Shown in pieces: positions 26,511 through 36,444 of a stretch of DNA of 64,000 nucleotides. Below the pieces are notes generated by a model. The model saw only the letters and a list, made by a program, of their open reading frames with translations, searched no databases and had not been told where the DNA came from. Each line of letters starts with the position of its first letter. Positions within the stretch are counted from its first letter, which is position 1. Origin of the DNA: Lachnospiraceae bacterium (GTDB lineage: Bacteria; Bacillota; Clostridia; Lachnospirales; Lachnospiraceae); contig JAFPWO010000025.1 in NCBI GenBank assembly GCA_017394885.1, forward strand, positions 1 to 64,000. Reading direction: 5' to 3'. Both the position numbers and the translations under genes were made by a program.

Positions 26511-26931
26511 TTGTCCCCAGCTGGCGGGCGGCCAGCACGATGCTGATGCCCGCGGCGATGGAGAGCGCGGCTTCCGCGGTCGTCTGGCCGCTTTCCATCG
26601 CGGCCTGCATCTCGCCGTGGACGGCGTGGCTCATCGTGTAGTAGAGCGAGCCGCCGGGCACGAGCGGCAGGATGGACGGCGTAAGGAACAGGATCGCCGG
26701 GCATTTCAAGAGGTGCGCCAGCAGCTCCGCAAAGAGAGCGGCAAAGGCGGAAGCGATGAGATACGGCAGGAAGTTTTCCTGCAGCAGATGATCGCTCAGG
26801 ATATAGACGGCGACTGTCAGCAGGCCGCCCAGCGCCGCGGCGAACAGATACCGCCGGCGCAGCCCGTAGAGCAGCGAAAAGCCGAAGACGCTGACAAAGG
26901 CGGTGATCAGAAGGATGATCTCATGCTTCAT
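26491..26931 (-). CDS. ThrE/YjjB-type exporter subunit (small part)
   Basis: A 146-residue membrane protein with about four to five helices. It contains the LLAHLLKCPAILFLTPSILPLVPGGSLYYTM region split across helices, typical of the ThrE_2 (DUF3815, YjjB-like) half of split threonine/serine or dicarboxylate exporters. It overlaps the stop of the larger subunit gene by 4 bases (26928-26931), so the two are made together. The substrate is unknown. Confidence 0.88.
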   Translation of the reverse strand: MKHEIILLITAFVSVFGFSLLYGLRRRYLFAAALGGLLTVAVYILSDHLLQENFLPYLIASAFAALFAELLAHLLKCPAILFLTPSILPLVPGGSLYYTMSHAVHGEMQAAMESGQTTAEAALSIAAGISIVLAARQLGTKKKGTA

Positions 26932-27713
26932 GCCGCCACCCCCAGTCTCTGCAGGAGCAGCATGGCGACCATAAAGCCGCCGGCGAGCGCGATGGCCCAG
27001 ATCAGGCTCTCCGCGAGCCGCACCACCCCGGAGACCGTGTCCCCAATCAGCATGTTGCGGATGGCGTTGGTCATGGCCAGTCCCGGGATGAGCAGCATGA
27101 TATCCCCGATCAGGATCATATCCATATGCAGGACGGGAAAAAGCACGGTCAAGCCGCCCACGAGCAATCCGGCTGTCAGCGAGATCAGCAGGTTCGCGGC
27201 GACCTGATTCAGTTCCGTCCGGCCGAGAGCCTTCTGCAGGAAGCAGATGAAAAGGGCAGCCGCTGCGGCGCCCAGCCCGTCCCAGACGGTCCCGCCGAAG
27301 AAGACCGCAAAGGCGCCGGCCCCGATCATGCTGCCAAGAAGAAAGCGCCAGCCGGGCTTTTGTCCGGCGGAAACCTTGCGGAGCGCCTCTTCGAGCTCTC
27401 CGATCGGCATCGGATCCGCGCAGCAGCGCCGGCTTACCGCATTGAGTTTTTCCAGCCGGTAAAAGTCGATGGAGCCGTTGGAACGGATGCGGCGCGACTG
27501 CGTCTCGACGCTCTGATCCGGAAAGACCGCATTCAGAACGATAAGGGACGGGATCGCGAAGACGTCGATCCGCACCGCCCCGTAGGCCTGCCCCACCCGC
27601 TGCAGGGTATCCTCCACGCGGCTGATCTCGGCGCCGCAGTCTAAAAGCAGGTCCCCCATCTCCAGGAGACAGGGAACCAGCTTCTTTTTATTGTCTTCAC
27701 ATAAGGCATTCAT
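26928..27713 (-). CDS. ThrE/YjjP-type exporter subunit (large part)
   Basis: A 261-residue protein of the ThrE (DUF1212, YjjP-like) family. The cytoplasmic N-terminal half holds LLLDCGAEISRVEDTLQRV, a family hallmark. The C-terminal half has five hydrophobic segments with LLIPGLAMTNAIRNMLIGD. Together with 26491-26931 it should form a two-part exporter of small organic or amino acids. It starts 3 bases after the stop of the flavodiiron protein gene, so all are one operon. Confidence 0.9.
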   Translation of the reverse strand: MNALCEDNKKKLVPCLLEMGDLLLDCGAEISRVEDTLQRVGQAYGAVRIDVFAIPSLIVLNAVFPDQSVETQSRRIRSNGSIDFYRLEKLNAVSRRCCADPMPIGELEEALRKVSAGQKPGWRFLLGSMIGAGAFAVFFGGTVWDGLGAAAAALFICFLQKALGRTELNQVAANLLISLTAGLLVGGLTVLFPVLHMDMILIGDIMLLIPGLAMTNAIRNMLIGDTVSGVVRLAESLIWAIALAGGFMVAMLLLQRLGVAA

Positions 27714-27716
27714 GGC

Positions 27717-29507
27717 TTACAGCCGTTCAAAGTCGGAAGCCGGGTGCTTGCAGAGCGGGCAGATGAAGTCTGCGGGCAGCTCCTCGCCTTCGTAGATATA
27801 GCCGCAGATCCGGCAGACCCAGCCCTTTTTCTTTTCGGTATTCTGAGGCTTCGGCTTCACATTGGTCTGATAGTAGGTGTAGGTCATCGTATCGGCCTTG
27901 CTCATCACGCGGCATTCGGTCACGTCGCAGATAAACATGCCGTGCGTGCCCAGATCCAGCGACTGCACCACTTTCAGGGACATATAAGCATTGATGTACT
28001 TGTCCAGATAGATCAGGCCGTTGTCGGAGCGGAGCTTTTCCTTCCCTTCGAATTTATCCACCGTGCGGCCGCTGCGGAAGCCGAAATCCTGGAAGACGGA
28101 GAACGGCGCTTCCACGGACAGGCAGTTCAGGTTCAGCTGCCCGGTCTGGCTCACGATGTGGTGCGTATAGTTCTGCTTGTTGATGCAGACCGCCACGCGG
28201 TTCGGTGTGGAAGTGACCTGCACCACGGTGTTCACGATGCAGCCGTTATCCCGCTTGCCGTCGTTGGTGGTGACCACATACAGGCCGTAGCCGATCTTGA
28301 ACATAGCCTTTAAGTCGTGCTTGTCCACCTCGGCGGGTTCGGGCTTGGTATATTCTTCGCAGAGCTCTTCGGCCAGGGCCTCCAGCTTTGCGTTCGCAGT
28401 CTCATCCAGGGCGGAATTGATGCGGACGGTATTTTCCGCAAAGGTCAGGTTCTCGCATCCTTCGAACAGGCTGCGCATGACTTTCGCGGCCTGCGGCGCC
28501 CAGGATCCGTTCTCGATCAGGGCGATCGTGCGGTTCTTGTAGCCGCGCTCGGTCAGGTGCTCGATGAAGGTTCGCATGAAGGGGAAAATATCGCTGTTGT
28601 AGGTGGTCGTGGCGAGCACGATCTTGCCGTAGCGGAAAGCATCTTCCACGGCCTCGGCCATGTCGTCGCGGGCGAGGTCTGTCACGCTGACCTTCGGGCA
28701 GCCTTTTGCGAGCAGCAGCTTTTCCAGCTTTTCCACCGCCTCTTTCGTGTGGCCGTACACGGAAGTGTAGGCGATCACGATGCCCTCGCTCTCCACGCCG
28801 TAGGAGGACCAGGTGTTGTACAGATCCAGATAGTAGCCGAGGTTTTCTTTGAGGACCGGCCCGTGCAGCGGGCAGATGGTTTTGATCTCCAGCGCGGCGG
28901 CCTTCTTTAACACGGCCTGCACCTGCGCCCCGTATTTGCCCACGATGCCGAAGTAATAGCGGCGGGCTTCGCAGGCCCAGTCCTCGTCCGCATCGAGCGC
29001 GCCGAACTTGCCGAAGCCGTCGGCGGAGAAGAGGACCTTATCGAAGGCGTCGTAGGTCATGATGACTTCCGGCCAGTGGACCATCGGCGCCGTGATAAAA
29101 TGCAGCACGTGCCGGCCCAGCGGGAGCGTATCGCCTTCTTTGACGATCAGGCGGTTCTCCGCAAAGTCCTTCCCGAAGAAGTTTTTCATCATGCGGAAGG
29201 CCTGCGCGGACGCGACGAGCGTGGTCTCCGGATAGATCTTCAGGAAGTTTTCAATATTGGCGGAGTGGTCGGGCTCCATATGCTGCACGATCAGATAGTC
29301 CGGCTTTTTCTCGCCCAGGGCGGCGGCCAGATTGTCCAGCCATTCATGGGTGAAGTTCTTGTCCACCGTATCCATGACAGCGGTCTTGTAGTCCAGGATC
29401 ACGTAGGAATTATACGCCATGCCGTTCGGGACGATATACTGGCCTTCGAACAGGTCGATCTTGTGATCGTTGACGCCCACATAGCGGATATCGTTGGTAA
29501 TATTCAT
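27717..29507 (-). CDS. Flavodiiron protein fused to flavin reductase and rubredoxin
   Basis: A 596-residue four-domain enzyme reducing O2 to water or NO to N2O, protecting an anaerobe. Domain 1 (about 1-250) is the diiron metallo-beta-lactamase core with ligands H76, E78, D80 and H81 in HMEPDH. Domain 2 (about 255-395) is a flavodoxin (AYTSVYGHTKEAV). Domain 3 (about 405-555) is a flavin reductase-like domain (NRVAVCINKQNYTH). Domain 4 (about 562-596) is a rubredoxin with CRICG and CPLCK. The last two resemble the high-molecular-weight rubredoxin (Hrb) that reduces flavodiiron proteins in acetogens, here joined to its partner in one chain. The start follows CAGGAGG. The EFR1 protein gene lies 30 bases upstream. 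Confidence 0.94.
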   Translation of the reverse strand: MNITNDIRYVGVNDHKIDLFEGQYIVPNGMAYNSYVILDYKTAVMDTVDKNFTHEWLDNLAAALGEKKPDYLIVQHMEPDHSANIENFLKIYPETTLVASAQAFRMMKNFFGKDFAENRLIVKEGDTLPLGRHVLHFITAPMVHWPEVIMTYDAFDKVLFSADGFGKFGALDADEDWACEARRYYFGIVGKYGAQVQAVLKKAAALEIKTICPLHGPVLKENLGYYLDLYNTWSSYGVESEGIVIAYTSVYGHTKEAVEKLEKLLLAKGCPKVSVTDLARDDMAEAVEDAFRYGKIVLATTTYNSDIFPFMRTFIEHLTERGYKNRTIALIENGSWAPQAAKVMRSLFEGCENLTFAENTVRINSALDETANAKLEALAEELCEEYTKPEPAEVDKHDLKAMFKIGYGLYVVTTNDGKRDNGCIVNTVVQVTSTPNRVAVCINKQNYTHHIVSQTGQLNLNCLSVEAPFSVFQDFGFRSGRTVDKFEGKEKLRSDNGLIYLDKYINAYMSLKVVQSLDLGTHGMFICDVTECRVMSKADTMTYTYYQTNVKPKPQNTEKKKGWVCRICGYIYEGEELPADFICPLCKHPASDFERL

Positions 29508-29537
29508 GAAAAATCCTCCTGATTTATTGTTGCGTTT

Positions 29538-30371
29538 TTATGGCAGGAATGCTGACGGTTCCGCCCTTCTCGTATACCCTTTCTCGAGTTCCGTCCGGTG
29601 ATAGAGATACCCCGGGTCATCGTAATACCGGGCTCCTTCCGGACACTTCTTTTCACACGCCCCGCACTTGATGCAGATCCCCGTATACAGCGTGATATCC
29701 GCCGGATCGATCGAGCCCATGGGGCAGACTTTTGCGCAGATCCCGCAGCGGCTGCACTTCTGAAGGTCGACCTTCGGCTTAACTTTTAAGATATTGACCG
29801 GGTTTCCCTGGCGGTCCCGCGGCGTATAGTAGGGGCGGATGGGATAACAGCCTTCCACCGCGGCCGGGTGCGGGAGCCTCCTGCCTTCTTCCTGTGCTTT
29901 TTTCAGGATCACGGCCAGCGCGGCGGCAAAGTCCTTTGCCTTTTCCAGGTCTTCCGCATCCGGCCGTCCGGCTCCGAGGATGCGGGAGAAAGCATGTTCG
30001 CCGATAAAGGCGGCCCCGGCGATCGTCCGGAAGCCGTCCGCCTCCAGCAGGTTCCGCAGCTCGATCAGCCCGTCGTCGAAGTTCCGGTTCCCGTAGAGGA
30101 CGACCGGCACGGCGGGGGCGCCATGCCCTTCCAGTGTTTTAAAAAACGGCAGCAGCACGTTCGGAACGCGTCCCGCATAGACCGGTGTTCCGAAAATCAC
30201 CAGTTCATTTTCCGAGAAAAGAGGCGCTTTTGCGCGGCCGGCGGGCAGGGTAAAATCCGTTGTCACAACAGGCAGCAAAAGTGCTTCGGAGAGTACTTCC
30301 GAAACGGTTTTTACGATCTTTTCCGTCGTGCCCGTGGCACTGAAAAATACTTCATGGATCCCTGTGAGCAT
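29538..30371 (-). CDS. EFR1-type flavodoxin/ferredoxin fusion protein
   Basis: A 277-residue protein. The N-terminal half is flavodoxin-like (FFSATGTTEKIV with phosphate-binding Thr/Ser residues, IFGTPVYAGRVPNVL). The C-terminal part binds two [4Fe-4S] clusters through CSRCGICAKVCP and CIKCGACEKKCP. Members are called EFR1 family ferredoxins and carry electrons between flavin and iron-sulfur partners. It starts 6 bases after AAGGAGG and heads an operon with the flavodiiron protein, so it may feed electrons to oxygen or NO reduction. Confidence 0.92.
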   Translation of the reverse strand: MLTGIHEVFFSATGTTEKIVKTVSEVLSEALLLPVVTTDFTLPAGRAKAPLFSENELVIFGTPVYAGRVPNVLLPFFKTLEGHGAPAVPVVLYGNRNFDDGLIELRNLLEADGFRTIAGAAFIGEHAFSRILGAGRPDAEDLEKAKDFAAALAVILKKAQEEGRRLPHPAAVEGCYPIRPYYTPRDRQGNPVNILKVKPKVDLQKCSRCGICAKVCPMGSIDPADITLYTGICIKCGACEKKCPEGARYYDDPGYLYHRTELEKGYTRRAEPSAFLP

Positions 30372-30391
30372 ACCGCCCTCCTTTTGTAATC

Positions 30392-30420
30392 ATCCTATCA
30401 CAGATACCGGGGAAATTCAA
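30392..30420 (-). promoter_or_regulatory. Promoter of the EFR1-flavodiiron-ThrE operon
   Basis: On the minus strand, TTGAAT (30420-30415), a 17-base spacer and TAGGAT (30397-30392), just ahead of the start at 30371. Confidence 0.7.
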
Positions 30421-30431
30421 CGGCCGCACAC

Positions 30432-30477
30432 AAAAAGAGAGGCCGGAAGGAACCGTTTCCACGGGTCCCTCCGGCCT
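30432..30477 (-). terminator. Terminator of the M29 aminopeptidase gene
   Basis: On the minus strand AGGCCGGA (30477-30470) pairs with TCCGGCCT (30447-30440), with further inner pairs, followed by CTCTTTTTG. It separates the aminopeptidase gene from the EFR1 operon. Confidence 0.85.
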
Positions 30478-30508
30478 GCGCCGTTCTTCCTGTTTTCCTG
30501 CGCAGCCC

Positions 30509-31732
30509 TCAGAACGCCCAGGTCCCGTCCCGGAAGATCGGGACGATTCGGCCGTCCGCGCAGACGCCGTCGATCGCCATGTCCTCGGAGCCGATCATAA
30601 AATCGGTGTGGCTGACGGAATCGTTGACGCCCAGCTCGTAGATCTCTTCCTGGCTCATCGTCTCAAAATCCTTCACGCACTCATTAAAGCCTGAGCCGAG
30701 CGCCAGATGGCAGGCGGCGTTCTCGTCGAAGAGCGTATTGTAAAAGAGGATCCCCGACTGATGGATGGGCGATTCCTTCGGGACCAGCGCGCACTCGCCT
30801 AAGTAATGGCTTGCTTCATCCACGCTGATGACCTCCTCCAGCACTTTCTGCCCCTTCTCGGCCTTCACTTCCACGGCGCGGCCTTTTTCAAAACGTACGG
30901 AGAAGTTCTCGATCAGCTGTCCCTGATAGGAGAGCGGCTTGGTGGAGTATACGATCCCTTCCGCGGTGCGGCGGTCGGGCGAGGTAAAGACCTCCTCGGT
31001 AGGAATGTTGGGATCGAAGCTGATGCCCTGCATCGTCGTATCGGCGCCGGCATGGAAGAGGCCGGTCGGGATCAGTCCGACCGTAAGATCGGTGCCGTTT
31101 TCGCTCTTGTAGCGCAGCTCTTTCAGTCCCAGGCTGTTCAGATACGCGCAGCGGGCTTTGAGATCCTTATTGTGCGCTTCCCAGGCCGCGACGGCGTCTT
31201 CCCCGTCCGCGCGGGAGGTGAAGAGGATATCCTTCCAGAGCTGTTCGACCGCCTGATGCCTGCTTAAATTCGGGTAGAGCTTTTTGGCCCAGGCTTCTCC
31301 CGGGACCGCGGCGATGCACCACTGGTGCTTATTGTCAATGGCCTTGCGGTACGGCCTCACGATGCGGGCCCGCGCCGCCATCGCCTTAAAGAAGCGGGGA
31401 TGGATGCCGTCCAGGCCGTCGGGGTCGTCCGAATCCAGGAAGATGCGCACCGGCAGGACGTCCACCATGTGCTGCAGCCTGGCTTTTTCCCACTCCTCCA
31501 CGCGGGCCAGATCCTTCTGCTTCATGTAGCGCGCGTGGACTTTCTGCAGCGAATTGCAGACCCAGTCGACCCGCACCTTGGAGGCGCCGGCTTTGTAGCA
31601 TTCTTCCACCAGCATCTTCACGAACTCAGGCTGGTCCAGACCGGCGGTCACAATGACCTGCTGGCCTTTCTGTACGTTGGCCCCGACCCGGGCAATGAGC
31701 TTCGCATAGTTCCGTAAAATCGTTTTCTGCAT
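30509..31732 (-). CDS. M29-family aminopeptidase
   Basis: A 407-residue metallo-aminopeptidase of the AmpS/PepS/AmpT family. The start at 31732 is chosen because AAGGAG sits 6 bases before it; the longer frame from 31750 would place that site inside the gene. The C-terminal domain carries the expected metal ligands in EVISVDEASHYLGECA, SGILFYNTLFDENAACHLA and HTDFMIGSEDMAIDG. It removes N-terminal residues from peptides in the cytoplasm. It is monocistronic, with a strong terminator. Confidence 0.92.
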   Translation of the reverse strand: MQKTILRNYAKLIARVGANVQKGQQVIVTAGLDQPEFVKMLVEECYKAGASKVRVDWVCNSLQKVHARYMKQKDLARVEEWEKARLQHMVDVLPVRIFLDSDDPDGLDGIHPRFFKAMAARARIVRPYRKAIDNKHQWCIAAVPGEAWAKKLYPNLSRHQAVEQLWKDILFTSRADGEDAVAAWEAHNKDLKARCAYLNSLGLKELRYKSENGTDLTVGLIPTGLFHAGADTTMQGISFDPNIPTEEVFTSPDRRTAEGIVYSTKPLSYQGQLIENFSVRFEKGRAVEVKAEKGQKVLEEVISVDEASHYLGECALVPKESPIHQSGILFYNTLFDENAACHLALGSGFNECVKDFETMSQEEIYELGVNDSVSHTDFMIGSEDMAIDGVCADGRIVPIFRDGTWAF

Positions 31733-31796
31733 GGCAGTCTCCTTATTCATTCATGATATTATTATAAGCTTCCCGGAAAAAATGCCGCGGGAAGTT

Positions 31797-33140
31797 CTAC
31801 GGCGTTGTCTGCGGCAGCTGGCTGATCAGCATTTGCAGTACGCCGCTGATCTCCTCGGGAATACTCTTTCCGACCGTCGTGATCGCCTGATACAGCCCTT
31901 CCATGTAGACAAAGGCGATCATTGCGATGCCGATGAGGGGCAGGACTGCGTCAAATACACGGTTTTTATGGGTCCTGGTATAGGAAAACAAAAGCATGAA
32001 GGGAATCATCAGAATCAGGATCATACTGCCCCCAAACCCGCTCACGGTCAGCGATCTCATCAGAACTTCCTGCGTGATTCTCGTTTCGTCCAGGAAAAGG
32101 AGGAGGATCATTGGCACGATAAAAACCGTCAGGAAATCGAGAAGCACGGCCAGCAGAAAGACTTTGGACGTGAACAGGGAGAAGCGCAGGGAATTGTAAT
32201 TGGTTTTCAGAAACACCTGCAGTTCCTCGTGTGTTTTTCCGTATTTCCGGAAGATGCGTTCCTTCTTTTTTACGTAAAAGGCAAGGATGATAAAGACCAC
32301 AAAGGTCATGGGAGCTTTCGTGGTCAGGAACGGATAGGCCCAGACGGGCAGCAGGATCAGCTGGTTGCTGGCCATGATCTTGACAAGGAAGGACGCCAGT
32401 TCGTAAAGGACCGGCACGATCGCAAGAAGCCGGAGGATGATCACGCTTTTTCCCCGGAAAAAGCGTTTGGGACGGTAATTCAGCAGGAACATGAAAAGTG
32501 AGCACAGAAACAGATCCATAAAGATATTAAAGCTCACGAACCCGTTCGGGAAAACAAGGCGCGAAACCGAATCCAGGACGCGCGGGGCTTCCTCGCGGCT
32601 CTGGATCAGGACGCCGGTGATCCCCAGCAGGTACCGTTTATAGAGAAAGAAACAAAACCCGATGACAGACAGAGAAAGAAAGCTGTAGCGGATCAGCTGG
32701 CGGGGGTAGCCTTCTTCTCCGTCCAGAATCGTGGCGAAGTTGGCAATAAGCAGGAAAGGGACCGCCAGAGTGGAGACCGACTGAAAAACCTGGATCATCG
32801 GTATGTTCTGCAGGGCGAACTCCGGCTCCAGTTTCAGGTCCAGGTTCAGCAGGACCGCCACCTGGCCGAGGACGATGCAGGTCCAGGCGAGTATTCGGAA
32901 ATGGCGGTAGGAGAGCGGCCCCCGGTAGCGGATGTCGTGGTCCGCAGAATAAGAGAGCAGTTTCTGCCTTTTCTTTACGCTCCGTTTTATCTTTTTCGGC
33001 TTTGCCGCGGGGAGCACGGCCGCCACCGTCTGTTCCTGAGGAGGAGCTGCCTGTGCAGGCACGGCCGCCGGGTCTTCCTTCCCGGGAATCTCGGCAGATA
33101 TGGTTAATTCTTTATCGGAACTCTCAGCAGGGGACGTCAT
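31797..33140 (-). CDS. Polytopic membrane protein of unknown function
   Basis: A 447-residue protein I do not recognise. The first 75 residues are Ala/Pro-rich and then strongly basic (KPKKIKRSVKKRQK) and should be cytoplasmic. About ten hydrophobic segments follow, from residue 85 to the end, with a basic loop FYVKKKERIFRKYGKTHEEL near residues 285-305. The start has AAGGAGT before it. It is transcribed divergently from miaB and ends 64 bases before the aminopeptidase start. Candidate roles include polysaccharide or lipid handling, but nothing in the sequence decides this. Confidence 0.8.
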   Translation of the reverse strand: MTSPAESSDKELTISAEIPGKEDPAAVPAQAAPPQEQTVAAVLPAAKPKKIKRSVKKRQKLLSYSADHDIRYRGPLSYRHFRILAWTCIVLGQVAVLLNLDLKLEPEFALQNIPMIQVFQSVSTLAVPFLLIANFATILDGEEGYPRQLIRYSFLSLSVIGFCFFLYKRYLLGITGVLIQSREEAPRVLDSVSRLVFPNGFVSFNIFMDLFLCSLFMFLLNYRPKRFFRGKSVIILRLLAIVPVLYELASFLVKIMASNQLILLPVWAYPFLTTKAPMTFVVFIILAFYVKKKERIFRKYGKTHEELQVFLKTNYNSLRFSLFTSKVFLLAVLLDFLTVFIVPMILLLFLDETRITQEVLMRSLTVSGFGGSMILILMIPFMLLFSYTRTHKNRVFDAVLPLIGIAMIAFVYMEGLYQAITTVGKSIPEEISGVLQMLISQLPQTTP

Positions 33141-33278
33141 AACGGGACTCCTTCTGTCTCTGGAAATCGAAACATCTCTCGTACTGTAAGAATACCATAA
33201 AAAAGAAACAATGACAGCAGTTTTCCGAAAAAACTTCGGGGGACGGCAGAAACGTTCTCGGAACTCTTCCGCGCGGCC

Positions 33279-33307
33279 TTGCGGTCCGGCCGAAAAAAAG
33301 ATATAAT
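33279..33307 (+). promoter_or_regulatory. Promoter of miaB
   Basis: TTGCGG 33279-33284, a 17-base spacer and a perfect TATAAT 33302-33307, 34 bases ahead of the start codon. Confidence 0.8.
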
Positions 33308-33340
33308 TAAATTCTTCATAACAAATCCCGGGAGAAGGGC

Positions 33341-34732
33341 ATGACAGCTTTCTTAAGTCAGGAAATCTATGAACTGAAAAAACGGGTGGAAGCGGAGACC
33401 GCGCGCCGCGGGCATGTGCCGACGGCCTGCGTGGTGACCTTCGGCTGCCAGATGAATGAGCGGGACTCGGAGAAGCTAAGCGGCGTGCTGCTCGCGGCCG
33501 GCTTTGCGGAATCGAAGGATGAGACCGCGGACGTGGTCGTCATCAATACCTGCACGGTGCGGGAGAACGCGAACGAGCGGCTCTACGGGCACCTGGGGCA
33601 CCTTAATTCCATGAAGCGGGCGAACCCGGACAAGATCATCGCGCTCTGCGGCTGCATGATGCAGGAGCCCGACGAGGTGGAGCGCATCCGCCGCACGTAT
33701 TCCTTCGTGGATATCGTTTTCGGGACGCACAATCTCTACCGCTTCCCGGCGCTGCTGGCGAGGCGCCTGGCCGGAGAGAAGCGGGTCTTCGAGGTCTGGG
33801 ACAAGGAGCGGGAGATCGTGGAGAATCTGCCGAAAAAGCGTGAAGTCCCGTACAAGTCCGGCGTCAATATCATGTTCGGCTGCAACAATTTCTGCAGCTA
33901 CTGCATCGTGCCCTACGTGCGCGGGCGGGAGCGCAGCCGCGAGCCGGGGGAGATCCTGAAAGAAGTGCGGGAGCTGGCCGCGGACGGCGTGATCGAGATC
34001 ATGCTGCTGGGCCAGAACGTGAATTCCTACGGAAAAACGCTGGCAGAGCCGCTGAGCTTCGCGCAGCTGCTGGATAAAGTCTGCCAGGTGGAGGGCATCG
34101 AGCGCGTGCGCTTCATGACCTCGCATCCGAAGGATCTCTCGGACGAACTGATCGAGGTGATGGCGAAAAATCCCAAGGTCTGCCGGCACCTGCATTTGCC
34201 GATGCAGAGCGGCTCCAGCCGGATCCTGAAGGCCATGAACCGCCGCTATACGAAGGAACAGTACCTCGCACTGGCCGCGAAGATCAAAGCCGCGATGCCG
34301 GACATCCACCTGACGACGGATATCATCGTCGGCTTCCCCGGCGAGACCGAAGAGGATTTTGAGGAGACGCTGGACGTGGTGCGGCGCGTCCGCTTCGACA
34401 GCGCATTTACCTTTATCTACAGCCCGCGGACCGGAACCCCGGCCGCAAAGATGCCGGACCAGATACCGCCGGAGGTCGTAAAGGAGCGCTTCCCGCGGCT
34501 TCTGGAACTGGTGCAGAAAATCGGCAGCGAGGAGAGCCTGCGGGAGCTCGGACAGACTCTGCCTGCCCTCGTGGAAGCTGTCGACGACGCTCATCCCGGC
34601 CGCGTCACCGGCCGCCTCGGCAACAACGTGATGGTGCATTTTGACGGCGGCGAAGAGCTGATCGGGACGATCGTGAACGTAAAGCTCAAAGAATGCCGCG
34701 GCTTTTATTACCTCGGAACGCAGGTACCGTAA
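33341..34732 (+). CDS. miaB: tRNA-2-methylthio-N6-dimethylallyladenosine synthase
   Basis: Radical-SAM methylthiotransferase that turns i6A37 into ms2i6A37 in tRNAs reading U-initial codons. The 463-residue protein has the N-terminal cluster cysteines ([31 protein letters not shown]), the radical-SAM motif [11 protein letters not shown], and a C-terminal TRAM domain. The presence of VNTC...REN and the full length support MiaB over MtaB or RimO. Its substrate is the product of MiaA, encoded 8 kb downstream at 42485. Confidence 0.96.
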   Translation: MTAFLSQEIYELKKRVEAETARRGHVPTACVVTFGCQMNERDSEKLSGVLLAAGFAESKDETADVVVINTCTVRENANERLYGHLGHLNSMKRANPDKIIALCGCMMQEPDEVERIRRTYSFVDIVFGTHNLYRFPALLARRLAGEKRVFEVWDKEREIVENLPKKREVPYKSGVNIMFGCNNFCSYCIVPYVRGRERSREPGEILKEVRELAADGVIEIMLLGQNVNSYGKTLAEPLSFAQLLDKVCQVEGIERVRFMTSHPKDLSDELIEVMAKNPKVCRHLHLPMQSGSSRILKAMNRRYTKEQYLALAAKIKAAMPDIHLTTDIIVGFPGETEEDFEETLDVVRRVRFDSAFTFIYSPRTGTPAAKMPDQIPPEVVKERFPRLLELVQKIGSEESLRELGQTLPALVEAVDDAHPGRVTGRLGNNVMVHFDGGEELIGTIVNVKLKECRGFYYLGTQVP

Positions 34733-34742
34733 AGGAGAGAGT

Positions 34743-36416
34743 ATGGAGAAATGGACGGGTAACCGGAACCCGGAGAATCCGCAGGAGGGGTACTTTGTCG
34801 GGCTCATGAATTCCTGCGGATACCGCAGCGAAGATTTAAGCAAGCCGATCATCGGCATCGCAAATTCCTATACCGATGTGAATCCCGGCCACCGGGCTTT
34901 TAAGCAACTGGTGGAGTTTGTCAAAGAAGGCATCTGGGCCGGCGGCGGCGTCCCGGCCGAATTCAACGTGCCCGCACCCTGCGACGGCATGGCCCAGGGC
35001 GACGGCATGCACACGATCCTGCCGCAGCGCGATCTGATCGCGGCCGGTATCGAGGCGATGTCCCGCGCGCACGGCTTCGACGGGATGGTGTTTTTGTGCA
35101 GCTGCGACAAGATCGTGCCCGGCATGCTGATGGCCGCGGCGGCCCTGAACAAGCCGTCCCTGTTTCTGACGGCCGGCAGCATGATCCCCTACGAGGCCCC
35201 GGAGGGCACCTATGTGACGCCGGACCTTAAGGAATCCATCGGCGCCCGGAACATCGGAGCGATCGATGAGGAGACCTTTACCCGCTTTCGGGAGAATATC
35301 TGCTTCTCCTGCGGGACCTGCTCCATGTACGGCACCGCGAATACCATGGGCGTCTTTGCCGAGGTGATCGGCATCTGCCCCATCGATTCGACGACGATGC
35401 TGTACTGTTCCGGCAGCAAATACCGCATGGCAAGAACGGTGGGAGAACGGATCGTGGCGCTGACCCGGGAAGGCGTCCGCTTCCGCGATATCGTGACCGA
35501 AAAGAGCCTGATCAACGGGCTGCGGCACGTGGCGGCCACGGGCGGATCGACCAATGCGCAGCTGCATATCTGCGCGCTGGCGAAGGTCATGGGGATCCCG
35601 CTTGACCTGGGCCGGTTTGACGAGATCCAGCGCGAAGTGCCCTGCGTGGCGAAATTCAAGCCCAGCAGCCGCTACAGCATTTACGATTATTATAAGGCCG
35701 GCGGCGTCGGGGCTACGATGAAGGCGATTGAGCGCTATCTGGATCCGGAGTGCCGCCTTGCCATGGGCGGGACCGTCGGAGAGTTTTTGTCAGCTTTCTC
35801 CCGCTCGGTGGATCCGGCGGTCATTCACAGCTGTGAGGATGCGCTGTACCCGGACGGCTGCTATGCAGTCCTGTACGGGAACCTGGCCCCCGGCGGCTGC
35901 CTGGTCAAGAAGAGCGGGGTAGTACCGGAGATGTTCCGTCACCGCGGCCCGGCGGTCTGCTTCGATTCGGAGGATGATCTGCGCCAGGCCATGGCGAATA
36001 AAGAGATCAAACCCGGCTGTGTCCTGATCATCCGCTATGAAGGCCCGAAGGGCGGCCCCGGCATGCGGGAAATGTCGATCCCGGCCGCGATGCTGGTCGG
36101 CATGGGGCTGCATACCAGCGTGGCGATGGTCACGGACGGCCGCTACTCCGGCGCGACGAGGGGCCCGTGCATCGGCCATGTGACGCCGGAGGCCTGGGAC
36201 GGCGGCCCGATCGCCGCGGTGCAAAACGGAGACATGATCGAGATCGATATTGACCGGCACTTCATTCATTGGGAAGTGGACGATGCGGAGATGAAGGAAC
36301 GCCTGAAGAGCGTCAGACGGCCCGAAAACCATCCCGCGTCCGGTTTCCTGCGCGTGTACCGGGATATCGTAAGCGGCGTCAACGACGGCTGCACCTGGCT
36401 GTATAAGTTAGATTAA
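34743..36416 (+). CDS. IlvD/Edd-family dehydratase
   Basis: A 557-residue iron-sulfur dehydratase. It shows [46 protein letters not shown] and [13 protein letters not shown], which are the substrate-Mg and cluster-binding regions of the family, with cysteines in the last two motifs and the first. The CDG motif differs from the usual CDGIAMGHxGM of dihydroxy-acid dehydratase, and no ilv genes are nearby, so it may act on a sugar acid instead. It follows miaB by 10 bases with AAAGGAGAG before the ATG. Confidence 0.85.
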   Translation: MEKWTGNRNPENPQEGYFVGLMNSCGYRSEDLSKPIIGIANSYTDVNPGHRAFKQLVEFVKEGIWAGGGVPAEFNVPAPCDGMAQGDGMHTILPQRDLIAAGIEAMSRAHGFDGMVFLCSCDKIVPGMLMAAAALNKPSLFLTAGSMIPYEAPEGTYVTPDLKESIGARNIGAIDEETFTRFRENICFSCGTCSMYGTANTMGVFAEVIGICPIDSTTMLYCSGSKYRMARTVGERIVALTREGVRFRDIVTEKSLINGLRHVAATGGSTNAQLHICALAKVMGIPLDLGRFDEIQREVPCVAKFKPSSRYSIYDYYKAGGVGATMKAIERYLDPECRLAMGGTVGEFLSAFSRSVDPAVIHSCEDALYPDGCYAVLYGNLAPGGCLVKKSGVVPEMFRHRGPAVCFDSEDDLRQAMANKEIKPGCVLIIRYEGPKGGPGMREMSIPAAMLVGMGLHTSVAMVTDGRYSGATRGPCIGHVTPEAWDGGPIAAVQNGDMIEIDIDRHFIHWEVDDAEMKERLKSVRRPENHPASGFLRVYRDIVSGVNDGCTWLYKLD

Positions 36417-36444
36417 CGCATAAAGGAAATAATGCAGGACAAAG

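Noticed and set aside
33476-34858. Minus-strand open frame (460 codons) opposite miaB
   Set aside because: Shadow of miaB: no motifs, and the plus-strand gene has complete iron-sulfur and TRAM features.
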